This document shows, piece by piece, positions 43,300 to 60,763 of a stretch of 64,000 nucleotides of DNA (the stretch's first letter is position 1; each line of letters opens with the position of its first letter). This stretch comes from Litomosoides sigmodontis (lineage: Eukaryota; Nematoda; Chromadorea; Rhabditida; Onchocercidae): NCBI GenBank assembly GCA_963070105.1, contig OY718804.1:732720-796719 (forward strand), given 5' to 3'. A program made the translations under genes and the position numbers. A model generated the notes under the pieces. It was not told the DNA's origin and did no database searches. It worked only from the letters and a program-made list of their open reading frames with translations.

Positions 43300-45006
43300 G
43301 GATTTGATACAGCGGTCCACCACCATTACTACCTGCAACAGTGGTAAGATGGATGAGGCTGGAAGTGTTGGCCATTATTGTTTAGGTTAATGATTGTGGC
43401 CTGTGAATGGATAGGCAGGTCTTAGGCTTGCTATCATTTCTTCCGCTCCTTTTCGTCCTGCAATTGTTGACTAAAACACTGACCGATGATAAACTCCGAG
43501 CATTTTCATTTAAAAATTTTAATTTTTGGACAATTTTAAATTTGGCGCAAAATGAAATTTGATGGGAACGGAAATGCGAGAAGGTGCAGCACGAAAGTGT
43601 GATGGAAAATTCGGAACATTCATTTCTTTTATTGGCCAATTAAACAAACACTTTCAGAATTTTGACGACTAATAAGAATGAAATATAACTAAAAATTTTT
43701 GCCATATTTTAAATATTTTTGGAACCAATAAATGGATAACGTTTTTAAGTTATAAAGAAAAAAACAGCTTGTAAAATTTGAACGTGTGTTTAAATAATTT
43801 GAATAAAGATGTTCAACTCCTATGTCATCATTTTTCATCAATTTCTGATTTTAAATTTTCAAGCATTTAATTCATTGAGAAAAATATTCCAACATTACCA
43901 TCCATAGCTGCGTCGTACTTCACATTACAATATTGACTCCAAAAATTTTGCCATATTTCTTTTTAAATTTTAACTACTGAGAAAAAAAAAGTAAGAACAG
44001 TAAGCAAAACAGTAAGAAGCTTGGACAAATAATGTGGTGAATTAAATTCGATTTCAATAAATTACGAATTTTCAGGCACCAATCAAAAGTTGTATTTAAA
44101 ACAGATTTTCAGTTTTAAAATTATTTTAAAAGATTATTAATTTAAAATTTTGCTATAACTGAAGAATTCCAAGCGCCGAATGTTCTTGAAAAGAGTGAAT
44201 GAAAAAAATTTTTGGATTGAATTTAAGGAAGAATAGATGTGACCACTGGTTGGCTTAATTATTAATTTTACAAGTATTCCATTTCTCTTACAATTCAAAT
44301 AGTACTCGAATTTAAGAAGAAACAGTTTATTGGTATAGTATTGTGCTTTTTTCTCTTGACTTTCACAGTCTTTTCTGTACTCCTCCTTTTCCTCTATTAA
44401 ATTAGTTAACTATTAAAATATTTCTTTGTAAATGCTAAAATTTCAATTTGAACATAATTAATTACATTAAAATTAAATTTGAATGAAAACATTGGTCACA
44501 AATTAAAATATTAAAGAAATAAAAGATTAAAAGGCGGAAGAAGGAATGCAACGGACATCCTAAGCACTTATTGAAATAAAATGTACTACAGTTAGTATAA
44601 TGAGAAAATTTTTTTCTGTTAATTTCGTTAATTGAATATGAGACGTAATAATTTCAACATTCACATGTGTGAATCGATACGAATTAAAGATTTTTTTTCC
44701 TAAACTTTTCTTTTTAAATTGAGTTTTCAAAACCATACTTTTACAAAAAACCATATAATAATTAGTGGAAAAGTTTTGTCAATTAAGTTAAAATTTAACG
44801 TGAAAGGAGGAGCACGTTAAATCCTTTACTGACGTATAGCGTACTGTTAGTTGGACAATTATTACTTTATTTCTCACTAATTAATTACCATTGTTTGTTT
44901 CATTCATTTAACCCAAAAAATTGTTATTGTATGAAATTTTTTCGGAAATCAAAAAAAATTTTCTTTTTTTTCAGATAAATTGAAATTTGAGTGAAAGGAA
45001 AAGGAC

Positions 45007-45031
45007 TGTGTGTGTGTGTGTGTGTGTGTGT
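45007..45031. repeat. (TG)n microsatellite
   Basis: About 12 TG units. Confidence 0.9.
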
Positions 45032-45248
45032 ATTCTGAAAAAATTTCATTCGAATCAATAATTCATTCGCTCCACGCCACCAATAATGCACTTTTTGAGA
45101 CACGCACACATTACTACACCCACACATAGACGTATATACACACGTATCTACATACTCAAACTTCCACACACACCCACATACACGTATGCTTTTACGTACG
45201 CATATAACTTATACCCACTACCCTCCTATACATGTACATAAACACTCA

Positions 45249-45362
<114 letters not shown>

Positions 45363-47406
45363 TATCTGCGACAAATGCTGTACAATGCGTTTCGTAATCT
45401 TTCAAAAGTTTTCTTTTAATTCGTTTTATATTGTTTTAAAACAATTTTTATAAGCTGTAATTTAATGTTTTAAGCAGTTTTTAATGCTTGAAATCCTTCG
45501 ACTTCTTCACAATTTTTAACTTTTGTTTTTTTAAAAAACAAGTATTAATTCACTATGAAATGGCGTAAATAATTGCACTTCAAATGACAAAAAAAATAGG
45601 AAACGGCGTTTACTTATCGGTTGCTTCATTTCAATCTAATAGCTTTTTCATAAGGAATAAAAAAAAATCGGAAAATATTTCACAAAAAATTAAATTTTTC
45701 GAAATGTAGCATCACTTCATCTGTCGTTTTATCAATTCGTTCGCTCTAGCAGCTTCGGACAGTCATGTTAAATTGTTTTTTCTTTCCATTCCAAATATTT
45801 ATTATGTATTTTATTTTAAATAAATATAGGTGCATTTCAAGCAAAAATTTATTAATGTGATTTTTTTCTTATTTTTATGAAATAAGCCAGTGTGCTAAAT
45901 GTGCTTAGGAATGCAATGGGTAATTAATGAGCTAAAAAATAATAAATCAGAAAAATGAATAATTTTTTTGTTTTTTTTTTAATTCAATAATTTTATTAGT
46001 ATGCTGTGCGTTAAAGGAGCACTAAGCAAAAAAATGAATTTCGATATGAAATTAAGCAAATATCATTACTTCACTTTAGGTATTGATTGCATCATAGAAT
46101 AGATATTAGCAAATTGTTTTTTAATTTGGAAATTGTGACATTAAAATTTTAGGCTTTTTAGCACAAATTGTGCAAAAATTTAGCGGTTGCTGTATTTTGT
46201 GCTCAAAAATTTTTGCGATTTAATTGAAATTTTTCGATGCAAACTATTTTTCAAATTATATTATTTAATTTCTTACTGTCGGATAATTTCGGCATGTTTT
46301 TCATCTTTAAAAAAATTGAAAAATTATTTTCGAAATTTCTCCTTTCACAGAAATTTTTTAGTGAATTATAATTTATACAAATGTTGTTTTTTCTATTTTT
46401 GTTCGTTTCAAAATATTTCAGAATGCACTTTGCATTTTTCTAATTTTTCCTAAAAAGTATGAGTAACAATAACGACTCGAATAGTTCCACTTTTTTTTCT
46501 CTTTTAGTATTTTAAAATTGTTTTATACTTTTTTTATTCTTATAAAAATATAATTTAACGTTAGCGCTTTTTCCTCATTTTTTATTTAATTTATCAATTT
46601 TTGTTTTAAATGTGCTGAATGTGATTCATTTCAATAACATTCAAAAACATCGAAATTAAATTTTTGCAAATCCTTTTTAATGTTTCGTAAATTAGGCTAT
46701 TAATTAGGGGTGTTCAGTCTAGTTTGACTGATCAGTCATCAAAGAGTAATTGTTTACGTTAAATAAACTGCCACGTCATGCATATTTTCCTTCCGAATTA
46801 TCCCATTCAATCTTTTCCTCCTCCTCTCAGTGTCTGAATGCAAGAGGAAAATTTGAAATTTTGCAGTTTGTATTGTAGTCTGAATGAAATCCATCAGCCC
46901 CTTCTCTCTCCCCTTTTTCCTAATAGGAAAAATTCAAATGTTTTTTTCATTTCAAAAAAGATTTCCTATGATTTATTTTGCAAAATTAAGATTTAAAAAT
47001 TACGCAAGTATTTTATTTCTTTAAATTAAATGTAAATTAATTAGTATTAGTTTCTTATCGAGAATTTCAATAGTCTTTTTCTGTTATTGCATTGTTTAAT
47101 GATCTGATTACTTAAACATCTTACTCATCATTCCTCTCTGTTCACCGCTGTGATTGAAGCGTCCATCGATCGGCTTATTTTTGCGTTTTCTAATTTTGAA
47201 ATTACTGATTATTACTTAAAGATTTTAAATTTAATGATTTTACGGTTTTCAAACATGATATTTTAGCATTTGATTCGGCTTGTTAATATTTCATACATTT
47301 CCTAATTTCATTTAACTAAATGTTTTAGTAATTCGTTTTGCGTTTTCTTCCAGAAATAGCGGTATATTTGTTATAACTCAAATACTCAAATACAAAAATA
47401 ACCTAA

Positions 47407-48445
47407 ATGGGGACGATTAATACTTTCAATTTATATCCGGTGCGTTTGCTCACTGTCGCTTAAAGAATTAAAGTATTTTTTTTTTGAAAATTTCGACACG
47501 TAGGTTTATAATTAACGAATTAATGCTTAATGATTATATTCAACGGGGCTACAGTATGATGGGATATTAAAGTATATATTTATAAATGGACTAATTATGC
47601 TTACTTTTTAATTTGAAATTTTAAAGAATGCGGTTGATGAGACTGCAACAAAAGCAAAAGAAGCTGCATGCTCAGCAAGTGAGTATTTATCCTCATTTTT
47701 TCTGTTTAAAATTTTGAAGTTATAAATTTTTTACTTAAAGATTTTCTAGAACTCTTGCCTACTTAATTGCATAATCAAAGTTGGTAATGCAAACGTAGGC
47801 TTTTCCTTTCTGCTATCTTCATTTTTTGATAGAAAATTCAAAATGAAAAATTAATTTAATTCCTTTCTCATTCATTTGTTTAAGTTTTAATTTAATTATC
47901 GATATGGAGTGCTTTGGAATAATGCAACTGTGTTATTTTTTAATTAAAAAAATCCTAGTCAACTCTACCTGAGATTAGCAGGTTCTTGCAAGTGAAGGAA
48001 AGTAAATATTTATAAATAAAAAGGGTAGCAAAAGAATAAATGAGTCAACGAAGGCAAAGTGACGGAAAGATTCGAAAATAAAATTTTTTGCAAAAACTAA
48101 CCTAATTTATCTTCATTAGCAGAAAAAAAAACGTGAATATATTTTTTCCGAAAACGTTTTTCTCTCTTTTAAATTAAAGAAAAAACAAAAATTTTATTCA
48201 AAATTACTTATCGGTACAAAAATAATAATTATTATTATTAATTATTAACTGTCACATCGAAGTGTTTGTCATTACCGCCTACCTTAAATTTTTCATCGTT
48301 AATATTTGCAGCAAAAATGATAAAGCACAAATTATCAGATGCAGCTGTTAGCCTACGAAAAATGTCAGGTTTTATGGATCATCAATCATCGCAGGTGTTG
48401 CTGGAGAAATCGGAAGACGTCGTCGTCGAACTTAAAAAAGAGTAA
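47407..48445 (+). CDS. Tiny three-exon gene, 72-aa helical protein
   Basis: Not recognised. Exon 1 is 47407-47439 (MGTINTFNLYP, CCG|GTGCGT donor), exon 2 is 47627-47678 (NAVDETATKAKEAACSA, A|GTGAGT donor), exon 3 is 48312-48445 (from a TTTGCAG acceptor to TAA). Phases 0 and 1 close exactly. The product is 72 aa without signal peptide; residues 12-50 are Ala/Lys/Glu-rich and should be helical, and the end EKSEDVVVELKKE is charged. The three good splice sites, an ATG directly after an in-frame stop, and a frame that stays open make chance unlikely but do not prove expression. It is isolated: no other supported gene lies within 3 kb on either side. Confidence 0.55.
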
Positions 48446-51400
48446 TTGCAAATAAAATTTCCATTCTTAGATTTATGTTAAATTTTAATCATCCAATTTT
48501 TGGCGCATTCCTTCGTCACCTTCTTCTCATTTGCATCTCTGGTACGTACGCACGTATGTTAGCTCGAATACATTAATGAGCAATTTTTAAATGCATTCAA
48601 ATTGTCAAGAAAAAAATTCCTCAGAAAGAAAAATGATGAAAGAAATGATTCATCGAACATAAGATGACTAGTAGTAAAAGAGGAATGTAATAAAACTGTG
48701 AAGGATTTTAATTTATTTTTTATTTTTCAGTTTAATTTTGAAAAATTTTTCATTTTTCAGGGAAGATGCAAAGTGATGGAAGAATTGACGAGTAAGGAAG
48801 CGGGAAATTATATATTTTACATTTAATACGCTTAGCCATTTAGTTTGTACCTGATTTTTCGCTTCATTATCGTTTCATTATTTTACTCCTTGTCACTTCG
48901 TACAGTACTTATCACTCCTCTTATCACTTCTCTTTGCTTTCACTTAGAAGTTAGTTTTCACTTTGTAAAAGTTATGGCAAGCAATTAAAAGATATGATTA
49001 ATTATTGGAAGTGATTTTCGTAATTTGTTATGAGTTGAAGAATTTTCTTGCAAAGTATATTTAAATGTATTTATCAGTAATCGTCGAAAGTAATTGTCCA
49101 ATTTATATTTAATAAAATTAAATTCCTTTCTTTGTGGTAGAATGAAAAATATTTGGACGGAACGGTGAAAAATAAATTATTACTTAATTTCATGCACAAT
49201 TAATGAGATTGAAATTTCATGAAAAATTAAAATCTTGTCAGCTGAATAATAACAGTAACGATAGATGACAATGATAAATAATAGTAGTATTGATTAGTGT
49301 AAAATTAATAAAACCGAAAGTTACAATACATTTAATTTACAATTATTTACAAAAGTACAGTTACTGCACAGTTACAACACACTAATTTGCAATAATAATT
49401 TTACAAAGATAGTTGGAAAGAGCAAATTTGAAATAATTTGCTAATTCAGTCTGTCAATATACAACATGAATCAACACGCATTAAATATTAAACATTTAAA
49501 TCACTTCTTCTCGATTATCTAAATTTAAATGAAACTGCAATTTCTGAAAAGAAAAAATTAGCTTTAAATGAATGAAATTTTCTTACTTCTGCCTTAAATT
49601 AAGCTGAGCGAGTGAACAATTTGTGTTATGATATTTTTGTCTTTGCAACGATAAACTCTACTTTTATTTTGTCTTTTTTTTTTAAAAAAAAAAAGAAAAA
49701 CTCGTTTGGCACTAAAAATTAAATTGTTCAAAAAAGAGGAAAGAATTGGAAAACCGATGCTGCCTGCATCACATTTATTTACTTTACACAGCAAAATTAC
49801 ACATTTAATTTTTTGGAAATATCGTTCGTAGTGTTCTTTTCATTTTTTTTTTTATTTCTAAAATATTTGTTTTGCTGGAAATTTCATCGTTGTTTTTCCT
49901 GGAAGTGAATGATAGATAAATCTATGAGTCAGAGATGTTTTCTCCTTCTCATTCTTGCATGATGAATGGTAGTAAAATGAGATGAAATATTATGCTAGAA
50001 GGAAAAATTTTTCCATTTTTCAGATCAAACGAACTTTTAAAATAAAACTTTATTTTTTTCAACCCTATAATTGTTTCAAAATTTGATTTTTTTAAAATTT
50101 ATCACTAGCATTTGTTAGGTTAATGCTCTATTCAACTACCTTGATTGCTGTACAACGATGTGTAATCGGTAAGTTTTAAATAAACTTCAGCAATTATCAA
50201 CTGCATCGAGTGGATTAACACTTCACCATGAAACAGTTCATCGTTTTAGTGCGTCTATCACGTGAGCTATACAAATCCTACGTGCTTCACACACTTAGAT
50301 TTTTTGCAATGTTTAGAAAAACGAATACAACGATTTAGCTTACTTTGAAAATTACACTTACTAATTGAAGGGGAAGAATTGCAGTTCAGTGAATGGAAAC
50401 TTCTTAATTGAAAAAATTGATTTCTTATTGAAGAACAATATTTTGTGAATGTAAATAGAACACGTAATTCCCCGTGAAAGTACACGTAAAGCATAATGTT
50501 CCCTGAATGTACTTGATTTAAATGAATCATATCATTAAAATTCCAACTGCCTAAATCATACCATTTGAAACGCTGCGCAATTAGAAGTCACGACAAGCAT
50601 GCTTGTGAACATTTTTCCAAAGTATTAACGATTTTAATGCGGTAGAATTTTATTCAAATTTTATTCAAAATTGAATTATGCAAAAAGAGTGCGATATGGT
50701 CTTATTTGATAAGTTAAATAGTTTCGCGACATCACGTTGAATTACCATTTCCCCTACATTAATTCTTTTTTTGTTGAGAGTGTGATAAATTACTGTTAGC
50801 TGCAAAACAATTTCACTTTAATTCAAATTTTTATCAATTACCATATGCCAAGTAGCAAACACATGAATGTTAATTTTCGAAAATCAATTTGCATGTCACA
50901 AAGAACCAAGAAGAAGGTCGTACGGAAAACGGAAAATTTAAAAAGCGAACAAAAAAAAAACAAACAACATTGCTTGTACATAGAGCACTGATAATTTAAT
51001 TACTATTGCACTGTCAGAAATATCAAGTCAATTAGTAAATTTAAAAAAAGGAAATTTAAAAGGACTTATTGCTTCATTTGGTATTCTATTCATTGCCGGC
51101 ATGATTAACAATATGCTTATTCATTCATTATCGATGTAATTAACAATAAATTATGCGCAGGCAATTTTTCACAAATAAAAAATACGAAAAAAAGAATTAA
51201 ATAAATTATTTGCTACATATCATTTCCAGCATATTTTCAAATAATTTCAAAAATTTCTGAAAACAAAATGAGTGGAAAGAAAACACATTCATTTCTGCAT
51301 TTTAATAATTAGTGCAAAGTGATACGTGAACATGTCAAATTGACAATTATTAAATAGTGTTTAATTAAAATTTTTGGCAACTATTTTAACCAATTAAAAT

Positions 51401-51581
51401 TTTAGATAGTTATATCTTTCGCCGCGCAAAATGTCATATTGAAATATATTTGAACAAATATTAGATATACTATAAATTTAATTCCCTTAAAATTTAAATT
51501 TAATTTCATAGTAAAAAATGGGTATAAGGATGAGAAATGAGAGCAAAGCCTAGTAATTAGATATTCAGGTAGTAATAGGTT
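48446..51581. other. Intergenic
   Basis: No exon supported. Open frames at 49594-49794 and 50267-50530 on the minus strand lack splice context or recognisable motifs. Confidence 0.45.
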
Positions 51582-54322
<2,741 letters not shown>

Positions 54323-56554
54323 CTAAATGTATAATTTCAAAACCTTATACTCTCTAAAACTATATAGAAAATTTTTTTAATTGTTAAAAATGCTACTTTC
54401 AGTTATACTGACATTTGCAAAATACTGTTAAATAACTTTCATCAAAAGCTTTTTTCATTACCGCTCCTACATGCTTCCAATGCTTCACCTTTAAAAGCAT
54501 TACTTTTGCAAAATTCCATGATGCTATAATTTTTATGTGCTTATTTTTCAAAATTTAATTTGAGCAAAGTTTCCAAATTTATTCGGAATAAATTATACAG
54601 GGAAAGACAACAGTAAATTATGGCGCTGTTACTCATCGAAAAAAAGAATAGGGACAGTAAGCAATAATTAAGTAAACGAACTGTTTTAAAAACTGAATTA
54701 TTATTGAATGAAAAAAATTCCGAAAGTTTAAAATGAACCGTGGAATTGAACTTAAGTCAATCGATCTTGATCGTTGAATAAAATAGCCCATTGTTGTTTG
54801 AATGAATCAAATTACCATAAATAATATCAAATTACTTCAAGCAATTTCGTTCAATCAATAAATATAGGTGCAGAGAAGGATGTCGCAAAGTTTGTTGTCA
54901 GCTGAAATTTCCTAGACAAATAAATGAGAGAAGAAAGATTGCGTATTGTGTATTATCAATTTACGCGCAATTCACGTGACGCAACACGTATTTGAATCAT
55001 TGAGTAACAGCAAAGAAGTGCTAACGTTGCGTAAAAAAAGTGGCGAATGCGAAAGCACAATGTGTGTGGTTTTAGGTTTTGTTGCCATTTTTTTTTCCGC
55101 CTTTTACTTTTTTCTTGCAAAACAAGTTTTTCAACATTTTCGTTTTTTGAAGAAAGAATTTTTTCTCTTTTAGAATTTTTAGGAAAAAAAAAAACAAAAA
55201 TCAGTGGTCGATAAAAGCACGTTGCTCAATTTGAGAACAAAATCGAATTTCATTTCTCATGCAAAAATTACTTTGCTAGAGAAGTGAATGTTCATTTTCT
55301 AGTTTTTTATTTCTTTCAATGAACCGTAAACTAAAGTCCTTTCACATCTCTTACTGTTTTCCTGAATTATTGGAGCACTGCCACGAAACTACTCGTTGCT
55401 TTTCGATTTTACTTCACAAAAGATTGATATTTTCATGAAAGTGAGCATGAAACTTAAAAGTGGTCAAAATTAAAAATAAAAATTAATTCAACAAAGTGAG
55501 GAAATGAAACAGATAAAATAACGATTTGTAATTTGGAGCAGCTGTGCAATTAGCCATTTTCACGAATTCATCCACCATCGATCGTTCGTAAAAAAGCGTT
55601 GGATGAAGCGCAAGTGAAATTTGATCAATAAATATTAGCTAGCGCCAACTATTTCATCAGCCATTTCACACCGCCCACCTCATTGTTTCATTTCAACATC
55701 CATTCATTCCTTTAAGCTGTAAAGTAAAAAAAAGAAGTAAATTTTGCACTTTGGCTTTTTTCTAAAAAAAATAATGAAAAGGCAGGTGGGTTATTGCAGC
55801 AGATGTTAAAGCGATTGAGAACACTGCACAATTCAACCAATATAAGCATAATAACAGCCAACGAGATATTTCACAGAAAAAGAAAAAAATGAAATTCGCT
55901 AAAAATTAATTTTCGTTTGCATTTTACATGTCCAGAAGACTAGTAAGAGAGACTAATTAATTAATTAGTCCCTAATTAATAAGCAACTAACAATAAGCGC
56001 AATGTTAATTAAACTAGAGAAGTATTTGCGTGCTAATGAATTAATGAGATGGAAAATCAAATATGGCAACTGTGTGCCTCGAAGGATTTCGTAAAGGGAT
56101 TTTTTCATATTAAAATTACCTGCTTATTTTTTTTAATTGGAAAAAATAAACGATTTGTTGCTAAAATGGAAGTCTCAATTGCACATAAAAATTTGGCATT
56201 TATTTAATATTTTAAATAAATTAAAAATTTGCTAAAATTATTATTTGCTGTCGAATTTGAAGGTTCAAAAATGCGCGCACTTTAAATGTGACAAGGAAAC
56301 GCTGTCAAAAAATGAACGAGACATATTTAAGAAGATGCATGATTGAAGTTACAGCAAAATCGAATTTAATAATTAAAAGACTTGAATAGCAGCAAACGAT
56401 ACAGTTAAATATCATTTTATTGTCAATTTGAATCACCTTAAGTATTTGTTAAAGTAAAGCATCAGAGACGGATCAAGCGCTCACTTAGACTGTTTACAAC
56501 GATGAATTGAATTTGCTTTAAGCCATTCTTTTTAAAGTCTTTGTATGTGAATAT

Positions 56555-56662
56555 GTCTGTGTGTGTAAGTGTATGCGTGCGTGCGTGCGTGCGCGTGCGT
56601 GTGTGCGTGTGCGTGCGTGCGTGTGTGCATGTGTTTGCGTGTATGTGTATGTGTGTGCATCA
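56555..56662. repeat. GTGC/GT-rich simple repeat
   Basis: Mixed GTGC, GTGT and GCGT units; the Cys/Val-rich open frame across it is an artefact. Confidence 0.85.
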
Positions 56663-57632
56663 TTTTTCAAGTGAGAGTGTTTATTTTCAATTTCAATTCA
56701 CACCAACAAACGATTCACCGACGAAGTGAGCCATGAAGTTCGTGCTAAAATGCGTCTGTGAAAGAAATGTTATAAGCTATTTTCACTCACAGCATTGGTG
56801 CATCCATCCTTTCCTTTGAAAATCATTTGAAATGTTTAATTCAAATTTAACAGCTATGAAAAAAAATTGAAAACGAAGCAATAAAACATATGCGACGGTT
56901 AATTCGCATCTCGTTTTCCGTTCTGCTTTTAATTCGATTAAAAATTAATCAAAATTTAAATTTTTTGTTAAAAAAGTTTAACTGAAATTGATGACAGTTA
57001 ATGGAATGCAGCGATTATTAATAATAATAATTAATGGCTTTCTTTCAAATGAATATTATCAGTACAACTACATGTAATTTCCATTTTTGCTTGTGACGAC
57101 GAATAATTTTATCAAAAATAGGATGGACGGGGCGTTTTATTTGTTGCAACAATTAAATTTAATTAATCTAACAATCAAATTGGAATAGATTATTAAATGC
57201 TTTTGAACACATCAATTGCTCCGTTGCTACTTCTAATGCTTAAATTAAAATTGGTTTCACGAACAGTGAGTGTTTTAGTGAGTTGAACTAAATTGAACAA
57301 ATCAAATAATCAAATTAAAGGGTTGGAAAGATAACAATGGAAAGTACTTAAATTACTAATATTATACTTAAAATTGGTGCCATACTTTTTCCAATAAAAA
57401 ATTTTATTAAAAAAGTGCATTGAAATGATCGTTGAAGATTATTTCTCTTCATTTCCAATACTATGCAATTTGATGCTTTTTTTAAATTTCATTCTTTTTT
57501 TTTCTATCAAAGCCAATTATGCTTTCTGAGCAATTTCATCACATGCAAGTTCTTATTCTTTTAAAGTAACAACTTAATCGACTTTCATGATTTTTAGATG
57601 AGATAATTTTGCATCTTTGATATCAAAGACGT

Positions 57633-57775
57633 TGCGGCATGCGGAATCTTATGCGGAATTCTTGCATGATTCGCCAGTGCATGCGGAAGCGAGAGGACGG
57701 ATAGGCGAAGGATTGATTGGGAATTGATAAACAATGAGATTTCCGCAGTATAACTTTCGGATTCAAATGCGGCAA
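57633..57775. repeat. Cluster of ATGCGGAA motifs
   Basis: ATGCGGAA (reverse TTCCGCAT) occurs at about 57640, 57651 and 57681, with variants GCGGCAT at 57634, TTCCGCAG at 57741 and ATGCGGCA at 57769. It shares this word with the 59.9-60.3 kb block. Confidence 0.65.
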
Positions 57776-59911
57776 GAAAAAACATAACGAAAAATAGTTA
57801 CGATATTTTTCGTAAGACTGCATATGTGTAATTAAGAGGATAAGCGAATGGAGATGCCCAGTTAAATTTCCTAGAAAATGTGAATAATTAAATTTGGTGG
57901 ATAGAAATTATTCCTTTGCCAAATTATGTAACATCAAAATTGTAAAAATTTTACTTCCTGAATGTGTAAAATAATGCAGTACATGATGGAATTAATTTCA
58001 TCCGCAATATGAAATGTATTTTCATCATTTTTTGCATCGAAAAATGCTGTACCACTTAGCGGCAACTTTAAGCTTAAGTAAATTTTGCAAATGACTGAAG
58101 TTTTAAAATTAAGTGAGAATTGGTAAAATTCGAAATTAGTTCTCGCAACAATCATTAAAAGCCTATTACATTATGTGAAGAATTAAATCATTTGCATTAA
58201 AATTAAAATTCAGCGTCATTTCATTTTTTCCACTGTGAAATTCAGAAACTAATTATGTGGAGCAATTAAAAATAAAATTGAATATATTTTCGTTTTGTCA
58301 ACAAAATTTCACACTTTTTGCAACAGAACGTAGAGCAAAGCAAGTTGATCGGATGAAAATGGTGAAAAAAAAACTGACTTCAGGCGCATTTATTATTTCT
58401 AAAGAGTTCATTTTTAAAACCCATTAAAACGGTAATGTTGCTTACTAATCTTCGATCTTAGACAACTTGCAATCGTACATTCATAGCACAGAGCGGCAGC
58501 GGCAAGTCGGAAAACCGGTTAAGTTGGCCTAATTTAAGTTTTCAGCCTGCAATCATGCCGATTCGCTTTGTGTTGCTGTTGCTGTAAATTTAATTCCGAA
58601 TTTCGAGATTAGTAGATGCAGCCGAATTGGTAAAATCTGAATACTTAATTTGCTGAAATTTAATGAAACCCTGACAGAAAAGTTAATAGCTTTTTTTAAA
58701 ATGATCTCTTGAAAATTTCTCATCTAAAATATTTTAATAGACCGATTTCATACTTCGATGCTATCGGTTATCGGCTTCTGTTTTTATCACTACTTATCAT
58801 AATGTGAGTATTCGAGTATTCTAATATTTTAATGTTGCCAAAAGCACTTTAATAATTAAAGTATCATTGGATATTTAAGCGTACTATTCAAAATTTGCAG
58901 TGCTTAACTTCATCATTTTAGTGCTCAATCATTTGATGTTACTTAAATTACAGGTAGGACACAGTCAGTTATAAATTTAATTGCATTTTGCAACACGTAG
59001 CATTACTGATTCAGAAAACAATTGATATTTACATTCAAATAGAACTCACACCTATACATTTCCAAGCTCTCACATGAAAATTTTTAATTAATTGAACAGT
59101 TTGCATAAATTGATTTATCAAACTACCGACAATCAATAATTCATGAGCAATAATGTGTTGACATGTTCCTTTTCGTTATATTAATTAAATTAGATTAATC
59201 CTTTTAAGTTAAATATTAATTGGAAAAGAGGAAGAGTTGTGAGATTTCATAAATTGTGAACGAAAGAAGTAAGTCTACGGGTGTCTTCCATCCACTAATT
59301 ATGACTGTAAAATTTTAAACAATTAGAAATGGTACTCCTTGTTTTTTCCCAGTTGAATTATTTCAGATTGATGTAGCGCTCTTGCAATTTGCACACAGCA
59401 ATCAAATTTATTTAAATTGATTTAACCACTATTAAAAAACGACTTTTCTTTTTTCACTCATTTTTCTTCATTCCATTCTCCTTTCACAATTATCTCAGCT
59501 ATGGAAAAATGGAAAAAAGTTCAATTAAATTTTATTTTTTTTATAGGCAAAAATATTTTGAAATCAAGAAAGGAAAGTTAAATTAATTAGCTCTTTAAAA
59601 ATTTTTTCCTTAATGAACATTATGTTTATTGCTTTATGATCAAGATGTCAAGTATATAATTTACGGCAAATTTTAAACTTTTTCGTTTAATTATGTCGAA
59701 AATTTGAAAAGTGATTAAAAATGGATTTAAACAAAAACAATTTTCGTCTTATTTCTCTCTCTCTCTTTTCCCTTCCGACTTCACAATATTACTTTATCGT
59801 TGGGAAAATAACAAATTGATGGCATAATTAAAATGGAAAAAATTATTATTGGCGCTTCTCAATCCATCAAATGTTTGCATGTTTGTGGAAAAAAACTGGA
59901 AAATACAATTA

Positions 59912-60310
59912 CTTCCGCAAGTTCATATTGGTTTTCCGCATCCCACCATAGAATAATCATTTCCGGATCTTTCTATTATTTTGACATTTTCAACTTGTAG
60001 AGATTAAAGTCATTTCCGCATCCTGATATCGAATTTCTTACATCACTCCGCGGACTGGTTATTTGTGCGGACATTTCTGTTTCAATCATTTTCAACATCT
60101 TCAAACCGTAAGTAATCATTTTCGCATATTCATATTGCGCTTTCCGCAGCCTCCAGTAGAGTAGTTGTTATTTCCGCATCTTTCTACGATGGATAAAATT
60201 TAGGCGGCAAAATTCTTCATTATCACAAGGTAAAAATGTTCCTACTCATTTCACTTTTGAGCATCATTGTTATATTCTAGAAGACAGTGCATCTCACGTT
60301 TCCGCAACCT
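59912..60310. repeat. Diverged ~207-bp tandem duplication rich in TTTCCGCA
   Basis: Segment A at about 59912-59981 and segment B at about 60119-60190 share, in order, a (T/C)CGCA word, TTCATATTG, TTTCCGCA, TAGA/GTA-type spacer, ATTTCCG and ATCTTTCTA. Further TTTCCGCA words stand at 60012 and 60298. Confidence 0.65.
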
Positions 60311-60324
60311 TTCACAGGTTCGCT

Positions 60325-60354
60325 GCGTTCCGTTGCGTTCCGTTGCGTTCCGTT
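60325..60354. repeat. GCGTTCCGTT x3
   Basis: Three perfect tandem copies of a GC-rich decamer directly after the TTTCCGCA block, unusual in this AT-rich setting. Confidence 0.9.
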
Positions 60355-60720
60355 TGCCTAACAAGTTATTCCTTGATTTTCTCAATGCATATTATGCTAA
60401 AAAAATTGCCCATTTTTTTTGACAAATTAGTTTTTTCTCCACTCCAAATTACTTATTAGTTATGTTGCACTTGAAAAAATTGAATTAATGTTTTATCAAT
60501 TCGAATATTAAATTATTTTAACAATCTTGCCATTTCATTTTAATCAATCAATTATTTCTTGCAATTTTTGCTTTTTCTTTAATTCATATATCCCTGCCTG
60601 GAATATTTCTTTAATTACTAGTAATTAATTTCGTTAATTCAAAGCTTTACAGTTTGCTTATTATGTGCATGGCTTGAATACATACGCATATACGATTATT
60701 ATTAATTATTTTTCACCGCA

Positions 60721-60723
<3 letters not shown>

Positions 60724-60760
<37 letters not shown>
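60724..60760. repeat. (TA)n microsatellite
   Basis: About 18 TA units. Confidence 0.9.

Positions 60761-60763
<3 letters not shown>

Noticed and set aside
42941..43375. 144-codon frame starting MANTSSLIHL
   Set aside because: Crosses a (GT)n tract, a second frame is equally open, and no splice-consistent partner was found.
57594..57823. Two overlapping minus-strand open frames
   Set aside because: Openness follows from the TTCCGCA repeat words; neither frame has splice support or motifs.
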